From Metapseudomonas resinovorans DSM 21078 (lineage in GTDB: Bacteria; Pseudomonadota; Gammaproteobacteria; Pseudomonadales; Pseudomonadaceae), in contig NZ_AUIE01000006.1 of the NCBI RefSeq assembly GCF_000423545.1, positions 62,001 through 126,000 of the forward strand: a DNA stretch of 64,000 nt, read 5' to 3'. Position 1 is the first letter of the stretch; the number at the start of each line of letters is the position of its first letter. This document shows positions 56,769-63,733 of the stretch, piece by piece. Below the pieces are notes generated by a model. It had not been told where the DNA came from. It searched no databases and saw only the letters and a program-made list of their open reading frames with translations. The translations under genes and the position numbers were made by a program.

Positions 56769-58576
56769 GCCGCCTCCTCGCTCTGCTGCTGATCCACCAG
56801 GTTCGCGCGCACCAGTGCGGCGGCCACGGGTGGGCAGACGCTGTTGCCGCACATGCGCACCTGGGCGGCCTTGCTCAGTTCGGGCTTGGTGGCGGTGCGG
56901 TGGTGGATGTAGTTAGCCGGGAAGCCTTGGGCGGCGTAGAGCTCGTGGGGCTCGAGCATGCGCATGCCGATGTCTACGATCTGATAGGGCTCGCCCTTTA
57001 CCATCACCAGACCCATACGGTGTTTGGTGGTGATGGTGTGCAGCGGGTCCTCGAGTTCCTGGCCCACGGCAGTGTCGTAGTACTTCAGCAGGAAGGCACG
57101 AACCTCGGCGTGATGGTTGCCCTGAGCGCTTACGGTATGCAGCGGTTCGTCGAGAGGCTGCCCGTGGCGGCTAGTCCCGCGCAGCTTCACCAGACTGCTG
57201 GCGACCAGGGCGGCCTTGCCGCTGCCGCCGGCTGTGACGGTAGCCAAGGGTTCTCCCGCGCCATGGCCGGTGCTGCCGGTGAAGTCGCGCTGGATGTGGG
57301 CGGTTACCAGGGCGTGGTGGTCCTGCGTGGTGATGGTGTGCATCGGCTCGGCCAGCTCGGCGCCCGGGCCGGTGTAGTTGCCGCCGAAGTGTTTGGCGAG
57401 GAAGGCGGCGACTAGGCCGTGTTTACCGCCGCCGGCCATCACGGTGCCTAGTGGCTTGTCCAGGCCGGGCACACGAGGTGCTTGGCCTTCGCGTTCACCA
57501 TAGCCGAGCTGAACCAGGGTGGGCGATACCAGCGCGAAGTGTCCGCCCTTCACCTCGGCGCAGATGGTGCGCAACGGGGCGTCGGCCGGCATGTTGCGCT
57601 GGGTGGTGCCGTTGGCATGCTCGGTGATGAAAGGGACCAGCGTCGGTACCACCAGACCAGTGCCCAGCTTGCTGGTGATGGTCTGCAGCGGTTCCTCGAG
57701 CGATTGCCCGCGGAAGTAGTCGTAGCCGTGGTTCACCTTCACCAGGAAGGGTTGCTCGGCGTCCAGCACGAAGCGCCGGATGCCCCGGGCGATGCGGCGC
57801 ATTGTGGCCTCGGCCAGCGGTCGGCGCACTCCTGCGGCCTTGCCTTCTTCCCGGGTGAGGAAGATGGACGGGCAGGGGATGGACCAGTCGATGATATCGG
57901 CGGCCAGGCGCTGGGGTAGGGCGCGCTTTGTCTTGACCTCCGGGCTATCGGCCGGCGCGTGGGTGGGCTCCGGCCAGACGATGGGCCTGCCGTCACAACG
58001 GGCGATCAGGAACAGCCGCTTGCGGATGGTCGCCGCGCCATAGGCATTGCCCCGCAGCTCGCGCCACTCCACCTGGTAGCCGTGGCGACGTAGGGCGTTC
58101 ACGAAGCTGTTGAAGGTCCGGCCCTTGTTCTTCGGGCAGGGGCGGCCATCAGCCAGGGGCCCCCAGGTGATGAACTCCTCGACGTTCTCCAGCATGATCA
58201 CGCGGGGCTTCACCGTCGCGGCGTAGCGGATCGCCACCCAGGCGAGGCCCCGGATCTCCTTCTTCACCGGCTTGCCGCCCTTGGCCTTGCTGAAGTGCTT
58301 GCAGTCCGGGCTGAACCAGGCCAGCTCGACGGGCTTGCCGCCCGTGATGGTGCGCGGGTCAACCTCCCATACCGACTCGCAATAATGCTTGGTGTGGGGG
58401 TGGTTGATCTCGTGCATGGCGATTGCTTCGGGATCGTGATTGATGGCGATGTCCACCGGCCGGCCCAGGGCCATCTCGATCCCGGTGGAGGCGCCGCCGC
58501 CGCCGGCGAAGTTGTCGATTACCAGACCGTCGAAGTTGAAGCTGGACTGGGGGTGGATGCGGTAGAGATTGCTCAT
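56765..58576 (-). CDS. phage C5-cytosine DNA methyltransferase, large
   Basis: 603 aa. Motif I DNFAGGGGASTGIEMALG (residues 21-38) binds SAM; the catalytic loop is FSPDCKHFSKAKGG with Cys92, where most enzymes have PPC; motif VI is MLENVEEF (about 129-136); motif VIII region REWRELRGNAYGAATIRKRLF; the C-terminal MLEPHELYAAQGFPANYI and GNSVCPPVAAAL complete the fold. Between motif VIII and IX lies a long target-recognition part with several similar blocks of the type PLxTVTA/PLHTITT (seven or more), an internal repeat. No restriction partner is next to it, so it may protect phage DNA or change host regulation. It is preceded by GAGGGGTG. Confidence 0.9.
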   Translation of the reverse strand: MSNLYRIHPQSSFNFDGLVIDNFAGGGGASTGIEMALGRPVDIAINHDPEAIAMHEINHPHTKHYCESVWEVDPRTITGGKPVELAWFSPDCKHFSKAKGGKPVKKEIRGLAWVAIRYAATVKPRVIMLENVEEFITWGPLADGRPCPKNKGRTFNSFVNALRRHGYQVEWRELRGNAYGAATIRKRLFLIARCDGRPIVWPEPTHAPADSPEVKTKRALPQRLAADIIDWSIPCPSIFLTREEGKAAGVRRPLAEATMRRIARGIRRFVLDAEQPFLVKVNHGYDYFRGQSLEEPLQTITSKLGTGLVVPTLVPFITEHANGTTQRNMPADAPLRTICAEVKGGHFALVSPTLVQLGYGEREGQAPRVPGLDKPLGTVMAGGGKHGLVAAFLAKHFGGNYTGPGAELAEPMHTITTQDHHALVTAHIQRDFTGSTGHGAGEPLATVTAGGSGKAALVASSLVKLRGTSRHGQPLDEPLHTVSAQGNHHAEVRAFLLKYYDTAVGQELEDPLHTITTKHRMGLVMVKGEPYQIVDIGMRMLEPHELYAAQGFPANYIHHRTATKPELSKAAQVRMCGNSVCPPVAAALVRANLVDQQQSEEAA

Positions 58577-58650
58577 GCCATCACCCCTCGCGCCGCCTCA
58601 TGGTGTACAAGAGGGCCGGGAGTGCGGACTACTACGATAGGGAGGCCTGA

Positions 58651-59250
58651 ATGAGTAGAACACCTCGGCAAGAAGACGTTTCTAGCAAGGTTATTGGAGT
58701 GAAGTCTGTTGGGGACATGCTCTTCAAGTTGCACTGGGAGCTCATGCACTTGGCGATAGCGCAAAAGAAAAGTGCCAGGGTGTTTAGTGAAGTCACCAGT
58801 GCGTCGTTCTTTGCCTTCAATTGCGCTGTAACCGCGTGGCACATCGTGGATTGGGCGTGGGCAGCACTTCCTAGAGATGTAAAAAGAAAAATCTGCCCCG
58901 ATGGAAGGCTGGACTCCTTCAGGATTGTACTGGCCAACGAGTGTCCCGCGCTGGCGACCTGTCAGGCACTGGCGAACAACGGTAAACACTCGGGTACCAC
59001 CAATGGGCCCGGAATGAAGGTTCGGGAACACCTCGAAATGCGCTTCTTGCCTGTTGAGGAGGTTGGTGCTGGCGACCCGATGCGCACCATCATTCACGAG
59101 ATGTACCTGAGCAACGCTGGAGTAGAGCGGCCAGCAATCGCTGTTTTCAGAGAGGCTGGCAGATTTCTGCAGGCGCGACTTCTTCAGTGGAACCTTGTTG
59201 ATGACCTTTGGAGCAAAGCGACCTTCTTTGATGATCCTGTTCACGCTTGA
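58651..59250 (+). CDS. unknown protein of opposite orientation inside the prophage early operon
   Basis: 199 aa, the only plus-strand gene of the prophage part. GGGAGG lies 6 nt before the ATG. Mostly helical; features include FFAFNCAVTAWHIVDWAWAA (about 52-71) and ANNGKHSGTTNGPG (about 107-120). The aromatic-rich WHxxDW plus a later KH motif recalls a loose group of hypothetical proteins, but I cannot name a family. Its end overlaps the end of the HD gene by 10 bp. Own promoter, reverse orientation and lower GC mark it as a lysogenic-conversion (moron) gene. Confidence 0.78.
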   Translation: MSRTPRQEDVSSKVIGVKSVGDMLFKLHWELMHLAIAQKKSARVFSEVTSASFFAFNCAVTAWHIVDWAWAALPRDVKRKICPDGRLDSFRIVLANECPALATCQALANNGKHSGTTNGPGMKVREHLEMRFLPVEEVGAGDPMRTIIHEMYLSNAGVERPAIAVFREAGRFLQARLLQWNLVDDLWSKATFFDDPVHA

Positions 59251-59816
59251 GCCCTCCCGCGGTGAGTGGTGGCCAACAGCTGGAGTAGGCGGTGGTGGTA
59301 GTGGATGGCCGCGTAGCTGGGCGCCCACGGATCGATAAAGCCGGCGAAGGGTTCGATGCCGTCGAGGCAGGCCCAGGGCTCGGGGTGGTGGGGCATCAGG
59401 TCGCGCTTCTCGGTGGCCAGGGCGATCAGGTCAGCGTGCTTCACACACTCAGGCAGGATCGGGTCGAGGTTGAAGCGCTCACAGATCGCCAGCCAGACGT
59501 TCCGCTCTACCTCGTCATATAGGCAGGTCACGCCGAGGCTGTGGGCGTGGTCGCGCATACCTTCCTTCAGCGGGCGAACCATGTCGCCCACATAGGCTTC
59601 GGTGGCGTCGTGGAGTAGTGCGGCGAGCTGGTGTTCAGCCGGCACCAGGTCGGACACCAGGTAGCAGTGCTGGGCGACGCTGTAGAACCGGGCGGTGTGG
59701 CCGTTGAAGCGGCACTGCATGCTCAGGCTGTGGGTAATGTCGGTTGGGTCCACCATGTCAGCGGTGGGGCGGGCCAGGTCGAACTTGCGTCCGCTGCGGG
59801 TGACGATCCAGGTCAT
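59241..59816 (-). CDS. HD-domain phosphohydrolase (YfbR/5'-deoxynucleotidase-like)
   Basis: 191 aa. HD metal site: His50 in SVAQHCYLVSDL, His69-Asp70 in ALLHDATEAYVGD, and Asp129 in KHADLIAL. This spacing is that of YfbR-like enzymes, which remove phosphate from dNMPs. Phages often carry one to adjust nucleotide pools, and a dNMP kinase is encoded at 62.6-63.1 kb in the same operon. Coupled by 4 nt to the membrane protein gene upstream. Confidence 0.87.
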   Translation of the reverse strand: MTWIVTRSGRKFDLARPTADMVDPTDITHSLSMQCRFNGHTARFYSVAQHCYLVSDLVPAEHQLAALLHDATEAYVGDMVRPLKEGMRDHAHSLGVTCLYDEVERNVWLAICERFNLDPILPECVKHADLIALATEKRDLMPHHPEPWACLDGIEPFAGFIDPWAPSYAAIHYHHRLLQLLATTHRGRAQA

Positions 59817-60313
59817 GCTGCGGCCTCCATGTTGATGTGTTCTGCCGGGTGGGCTTGTGCCTCCAGGGCAGACTTCAACCGGTCGTGCATGTTGCGCATG
59901 CTGACTGCTTGGCGAGCCGACTCGGCCTGCTTATCCAGCGCTTGTAGGCCGGCAAAGGTGTCGCGGGCCAGTTCCAGGCTTCTCACGGCGGCGGCCAGCG
60001 TGGCCAGGTCTTGGTCGTTGAATGGATTGGAGCGACGCGCGTATTCAGCGATGCGTTGGTCTGCGTCTTGGATGAGCTGGTCGCGCTCGAGGCGGTGGCC
60101 GGTCTTGTCCGCTTCGCGCTTGCGGGCCAGTTCGACGAGGTCAATGTTGAGCAGGTGGATGCGTTCGGCGTTGGCTTCGCGGGCGATCTTGTGGCCTTCG
60201 TCGTAGCCATTGGCCCGGGCGGTGGCAGCCATGCGAGTGGCGATCAGGGGCCAGGCGAATAGGGTGATGACCAGTGCGGCGGCCAACAGTTGGATGATGG
60301 TTGCTTCTTGCAT
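59813..60313 (-). CDS. phage membrane-anchored coiled-coil protein, function unknown
   Basis: 166 aa. N-terminal membrane segment (about residues 5-25, IIQLLAAALVITLFAWPLIA), then long charged helices (30-150). The arrangement resembles lysis-accessory or superinfection proteins only in general form; no family recognised. Start preceded by CGAGGACACAGCAC, nearly the same ribosome-site string as before the gene at 61253-61597. Confidence 0.7.
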   Translation of the reverse strand: MQEATIIQLLAAALVITLFAWPLIATRMAATARANGYDEGHKIAREANAERIHLLNIDLVELARKREADKTGHRLERDQLIQDADQRIAEYARRSNPFNDQDLATLAAAVRSLELARDTFAGLQALDKQAESARQAVSMRNMHDRLKSALEAQAHPAEHINMEAAA

Positions 60314-60385
60314 GTGCTGTGTCCTCGTAGGTGCCCGCCGCCGGGAATAGCTGTCAGAGTCCGGCAGCGGGGCTTGAACGGTGGC

Positions 60386-61210
60386 TTACTTGCCGAGGTT
60401 GAAGGTGCCGATGGTCAGCGGTACCAGGCCGCCTACCTGCTGCTCGAGCACGTCCTTGAACTCCTTGGCGAACTCTTCGCGCTGGGCTTCTTCACCCACC
60501 CAGCGGAGTTTCAGCAGGGGTTCGTCGCGGCCGGTGATGACGGACAGGCGCAGGGTGATGCTGGCTGCGCTTAGGCCATCGAAGGGCGCGGTGGTGAACA
60601 CGAAGGTGGTGGGCAAGGTGTCCAGGCTGCGGGCTTCGATCTCGTCCATGGCGCTGCGGCTGGAAGACAGATCGCCCACCACGCTGTCGCGCTGGCTGGC
60701 TGCCTTGATGGTCATGCGGCGCACGGCGTTGATGGCGGCGGGCATGCCGAGGGACTCATTACCGGTGCTGGCCACCAAGTGCGGCATCCAGTCTTCCAGC
60801 CACTCGGCCAGGGCCTGTTGCGACAGCCCGCGCCCGAGGATCGCCAGCAGGCCGGCATAGGCGGCGGTCTGCTTCAGGCTGAGGGTGGCGGAGTCGTCGC
60901 CGTGGCCGGGTACCTCGTCATCGCCCAGGTTGAAGATGATGGTGGCGCTCATCTGGTCCTGGTCCACGAAGCCGGCGGGGCGTTGGACGTCGCTGGTGTG
61001 AGCTGCCACGTACTTGGTGAAGTCCGTGATGGAGTGCGTGGTCAGCGCACCTCGAAAGCGATTGCGTCCGGGCTGGAACGGTTCCAGGTTGTTCAGCTTC
61101 ACCGCCTCCGGTAGCACGGCCAGGGTGGCGCCGTCGGCGATGGTGATCTGCTGGCCTGCTGCGGCGAGGGCGTTGGCGAGGATCAATTGCAGGGTGTCTT
61201 TTTGCAGCAT
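60386..61210 (-). CDS. DUF2303 (YfdQ-like) phage protein
   Basis: 274 aa. Matches the DUF2303/YfdQ family by the stretch FVDQDQMSATIIFNLGD, TAAYAGLLAILGRGLSQQALAEWLEDW and TLPTTFVFTTAPFDGL. Common in the early left arm of lambdoid prophages; function unknown, possibly tied to recombination or host takeover. Followed after a short gap by the membrane coiled-coil gene. Confidence 0.82.
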   Translation of the reverse strand: MLQKDTLQLILANALAAAGQQITIADGATLAVLPEAVKLNNLEPFQPGRNRFRGALTTHSITDFTKYVAAHTSDVQRPAGFVDQDQMSATIIFNLGDDEVPGHGDDSATLSLKQTAAYAGLLAILGRGLSQQALAEWLEDWMPHLVASTGNESLGMPAAINAVRRMTIKAASQRDSVVGDLSSSRSAMDEIEARSLDTLPTTFVFTTAPFDGLSAASITLRLSVITGRDEPLLKLRWVGEEAQREEFAKEFKDVLEQQVGGLVPLTIGTFNLGK

Positions 61211-61252
61211 GGTTCAGTTCCTTGTGATGTCAGAGATTGGGTGGAACAGGGA

Positions 61253-61597
61253 TCAGGTGCGGGCGTGGACAGGCGCATCCCTCTCGGTGAAGAGCTGCGC
61301 CGTGGGGTTGGTCAGGAACAATTGGAGGCCTTCCGCCGTCACGTAAAGCGGGGTGTCCAGGGTGGTGTCTTCGCGCTTCTTGCCCCGCTTGGTCGGCTGC
61401 ACGTAGTCCAGGGTGTGGGTCACGGCCACCTGCTGGCTCTGGGCGATCTGCTTGAGCTTGAAGGTCAGGGTCACCTGGCCCTGCTTGCCGAACTCGACAA
61501 CGCCCAGGGCGACGTCGGAGAGGGCCTTGCCGACCTGCTGGGCGAACACGCCCGCGTTGAGTGAGTTGATGAACTCGGCGGTATCAGTGGCTTTCAT
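61253..61597 (-). CDS. conserved small phage protein next to DUF2303 gene
   Basis: 114 aa. Helical start (TAEFINSLNAGVFAQQVGKALSDVALGVV), then beta-rich part (VEFGKQGQVTLTFKLKQI, VAVTHTLDYVQPTKRGKKRE). Genes of this kind regularly sit directly upstream of DUF2303 genes in phages, so the two products probably act together. The ribosome site is in CGAGGCACAGCAC. No function can be given. Confidence 0.72.
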   Translation of the reverse strand: MKATDTAEFINSLNAGVFAQQVGKALSDVALGVVEFGKQGQVTLTFKLKQIAQSQQVAVTHTLDYVQPTKRGKKREDTTLDTPLYVTAEGLQLFLTNPTAQLFTERDAPVHART

Positions 61598-61655
61598 GTG
61601 CTGTGCCTCGTGGTTGTGGATCGTCAGAGAGTTGCCCGGAGCGGCCGGGCGCCGG

Positions 61656-61895
61656 TTACGCCGCCTTCTCGGACTGCTTGTCGAGGAAGTCGGCCAGGTC
61701 CTTCAGGCGCACCCACCAGCATGCGAGCCGGGACTCGCTGTGCTGGTAGGCCGCCAGGTCCACCTTCTGCTGGCGGATGAGCTTGCGCAGGTGCTTGTCG
61801 GTCTTGATGTGTGGGAAGTAGTGCTCCCTGACCTGGGTGAGCGTCAGGCTGCTGGCTTTCCACTGCTGCATCAGTTGGCTGAGGGTGTCGCTCAT
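61656..61895 (-). CDS. PrtN-family (pyocin activator) transcription regulator
   Basis: 79 aa. LTQVREHYFPHIKTDKHLRK, then a short basic turn and WWVRLKDLADFLDKQSE fit the pyocin activator protein family (PrtN type): a small winged-helix-like unit ending in VxLxDLAxFLD. In P. aeruginosa PrtN switches on pyocin genes after RecA removes PrtR. A copy inside a prophage early operon suggests control of late or neighbouring genes. Overlaps the next upstream gene by 4 nt. Identification by pattern, not by search. Confidence 0.72.
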   Translation of the reverse strand: MSDTLSQLMQQWKASSLTLTQVREHYFPHIKTDKHLRKLIRQQKVDLAAYQHSESRLACWWVRLKDLADFLDKQSEKAA

Positions 61896-62272
61896 CCATG
61901 GGTCTCCCCGCGCCCCTTCCTTGGGAGCTGGGCTGCAATGAGCTCGACGAGACTGTCGACACTCTTGCCCAACTGGCGGGCGACCACGTTGTCGTTGGCG
62001 TCGGTGATCACGGCGCCGTAGGGGCGCTGTGGGTCTTGAGTGAGCGTCACGTAGGGCAGGTAGCCCGGCGGGGTGCGCTCCACCAACCGGGCGTACAGCA
62101 GCGCCAGGTGGTGGGCAGCCGGAGCGACTTGCTGCTGCAGGCGCTCGATGGCCTCGGTGCTGGCGTCCCGCACCAGCTTCTGGTTGATGACGGTGGGGTG
62201 GTCGATGTGCAGGCCGACGAGCTTGAGCACGCCCACGGCGTGGTCGACGGCGGTTGGTCGTGGCTGGCTCAT
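61892..62272 (-). CDS. phage protein of unknown function
   Basis: 126 aa. No recognised domain; mixed helical start (VDHAVGVLKLVGLHIDH) and a beta part with GAVITDANDNVVARQLG and SVDSLVELIAAQL. It overlaps both neighbours by 4 nt (ATGA), so it is a real member of the early operon. Confidence 0.68.
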   Translation of the reverse strand: MSQPRPTAVDHAVGVLKLVGLHIDHPTVINQKLVRDASTEAIERLQQQVAPAAHHLALLYARLVERTPPGYLPYVTLTQDPQRPYGAVITDANDNVVARQLGKSVDSLVELIAAQLPRKGRGETHG

Positions 62273-62553
62273 GCCGCTGCGTCCTTGTCCTTGGTGATGG
62301 TGATCTCGACGCCGAGACGCTTGGCCAGCCAGGCGATACCCGCCTCGGTGACCATCAGCACGGCGTAGTGCTGGTAGCTCTTGGTGGCCTCGACCCAGCG
62401 GGAACGCGGGTCCATGAACAGGTTCCCGCCGCCGATGTGCTTGGCGGCGAGGCTGCCGTCACGGTTCAGCGCCTTGGTGTCGCGCAGGTGGTTGCGCAGG
62501 TCGCGCTCGCGCACCCCCAGCACCTGGGCAGCTTCTCGGATGGTCCGGTTCAT
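62269..62553 (-). CDS. small antirepressor-like protein (KilAC-type C-terminal domain)
   Basis: 94 aa. TIREAAQVLGVRERDLRNHL is a helix-turn-helix start like the KilAC domain of phage antirepressors (Ant), followed by QHYAVLMVTEAGIAWLAKRLG, the typical domain end. It is only this one domain, without a BRO/Rha N-terminal part. It may counter the repressor encoded at the right edge, or act as a DNA-binding accessory. Overlaps the next gene by 4 nt. Confidence 0.7.
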   Translation of the reverse strand: MNRTIREAAQVLGVRERDLRNHLRDTKALNRDGSLAAKHIGGGNLFMDPRSRWVEATKSYQHYAVLMVTEAGIAWLAKRLGVEITITKDKDAAA

Positions 62554-62563
62554 GGCCGTGGCC

Positions 62564-63136
62564 TCAGGCTGCCTGCTGGATGGCGCGGTGGTGCAGCCGG
62601 GTGATCAGGGCATCGAGCTTGTCGTACAGCTCGGACAGGCTGCCGTCGTTGTGGATAACAAGGTCGCCCGGTGCGATGGCGAGCCCGTTCTCGGAGCTGT
62701 GGCCGGCCACCTGCTGGGCGTCGGGGCGCTGGAGGTGGACGATGATGCCGCCCTTGCTGCGCAGCCAGTCGGCCTCGTTCTCGAAACGCACGTCGCGGAT
62801 CACCACGCCCTTCATATCCTGGTGATGCTCAGCCAGCAGTTGCAGGTTCTGCTCGGCCAGCAGCAGCCAGAGCTGCGGGTGGACCCGGTCGCGCCCCCAC
62901 TCGGTTCCGAGCAACTGCATCAGTTCGCGCGGTGACTTGCCGATGCCGGGCAGCGGCAGCTCCTTGAGGTCGCCCTCCAGGTGGGCTTGGGTCAGGTGGA
63001 AGAGCTCGGCCAGGACCTGCTTCAGCGGCTCCGCGAAGGCGTAGCTGAGCAGGGAGAGGTGGACGGCCAGGTAGCGGGCCACGGTGTCTTTGCCGGAACG
63101 GGCGCGGCCGTGCAGGCCGATGATCAGTTGGTTCAT
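62564..63136 (-). CDS. phage deoxynucleoside monophosphate kinase
   Basis: 190 aa. P-loop GRARSGKDTVAR (residues 10-21), LSYAFAEPLKQVLAEL, GTEWGRDRVHPQLWLL and VIRDVRFENEADWLRSKGG follow the T4 gp1-like dNMP kinase pattern. It phosphorylates dNMPs to dNDPs for phage DNA synthesis. The ATG at 63136 overlaps the stop of the upstream gene (ATGA) and has GGAG before it; an in-frame start 124 codons upstream is not real. Works in the opposite sense to the HD nucleotidase of the same operon. Confidence 0.87.
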   Translation of the reverse strand: MNQLIIGLHGRARSGKDTVARYLAVHLSLLSYAFAEPLKQVLAELFHLTQAHLEGDLKELPLPGIGKSPRELMQLLGTEWGRDRVHPQLWLLLAEQNLQLLAEHHQDMKGVVIRDVRFENEADWLRSKGGIIVHLQRPDAQQVAGHSSENGLAIAPGDLVIHNDGSLSELYDKLDALITRLHHRAIQQAA

Positions 63137-63426
63137 GCGGATTGCTCCTGCGCGATGGTCGGGGTGGGGCGATGGGTGTAGGGAAACTTTTTCTCGCGCA
63201 GTTCGTGGCTGCGAAAGTTGGAGGCGTTCAGATTCAGCTCGCAGAGGCGGTCCCGTTCCTGCTCGGTAATGGCGTTGAGCGAGCGGGCAGACGAGACCAT
63301 GCCCAGTACGATGTAGAAGGCGTTGCTGGAGGCGGAATCGAAACGCGAAGTACGGCACTCGCGGAGGTAGTAACTCAGCGTCGACCGCCAGCCGGCCTGG
63401 ATAGCTTCGGGGATGGTGGCGTTCAT
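63133..63426 (-). CDS. phage protein of unknown function
   Basis: 97 aa, helical: PEAIQAGWRSTLSYYLRECR, then SSNAFYIVLGMVSSARSLNAITEQERDRL. No family recognised. 4-nt overlaps with both neighbours. By position, second gene of the early operon. Confidence 0.7.
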   Translation of the reverse strand: MNATIPEAIQAGWRSTLSYYLRECRTSRFDSASSNAFYIVLGMVSSARSLNAITEQERDRLCELNLNASNFRSHELREKKFPYTHRPTPTIAQEQSA

Positions 63427-63605
63427 GCCGCATCGCCCCCGAACGGGCCGGTACCGGAGGTGCGGTTGCGGCGCTGCTGGGTGCCAATGAAGGGCAGGCC
63501 AGCGTCACGCGCTTGGCGGCGGATCTCGAAGATCAAGCTGGGGTTGGTGGCTGCCGGGTGCAGGTGGACCTGGCAACGGGTGGAGCTGTGCTGTGTCGTT
63601 TGCAT
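63423..63605 (-). CDS. short first gene of the prophage early operon, unknown
   Basis: 60 aa, basic, no recognised domain (IFEIRRQARDAGLPFIGTQQ in the middle). GGAG lies 10 nt before the ATG, the predicted promoter is about 35 bp upstream, and the stop overlaps the next start. Coding status is likely but not certain. Confidence 0.6.
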   Translation of the reverse strand: MQTTQHSSTRCQVHLHPAATNPSLIFEIRRQARDAGLPFIGTQQRRNRTSGTGPFGGDAA

Positions 63606-63644
63606 CGTCGCGTACTCCAGGGGGCAGAGGTGGGTACGGACAGA

Positions 63645-63673
63645 AAATTAGCTTTACTTATTTATCAAGTCAA
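63645..63673 (-). promoter_or_regulatory. predicted early leftward phage promoter
   Basis: On the minus strand TTGACT (63673-63668) and TAATTT (63650-63645) are 17 bp apart, a near-consensus sigma-70 promoter. It would drive the operon from 63605 leftwards. Confidence 0.7.
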
Positions 63674-63686
63674 CAGTGTTACTTAT
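63654..63686. repeat. direct repeats TTACTTAT, candidate repressor operators
   Basis: Two exact copies of TTACTTAT (63654-63661 and 63679-63686) lie 25 bp apart; the first is within the promoter spacer, the second just before the -35 box. The AT-rich 63641-63700 stretch between repressor and early operon is where a CI-type repressor should bind. Confidence 0.5.
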
Positions 63687-63703
63687 AAAATTTCCGATGG
63701 ACG

Positions 63704-63729
63704 TAAAAAAGCCGCCTTTGTGGCGGCTT
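63704..63729 (-). terminator. terminator of the repressor gene
   Basis: On the minus strand GAAGCCGCC-ACAAA-GGCGGC is followed by six T, directly after the repressor stop and before the early promoter, keeping the two transcripts apart. Confidence 0.8.
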
Positions 63730-63733
63730 CGCA

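Noticed and set aside
58573-59328. 251-codon minus-strand frame opposite the reverse-oriented prophage gene
   Set aside because: No ribosome site or protein-like composition, whereas the plus-strand frame has a strong ribosome site. Only its last few codons, coupled to the methyltransferase start, may be a relic of an older gene.
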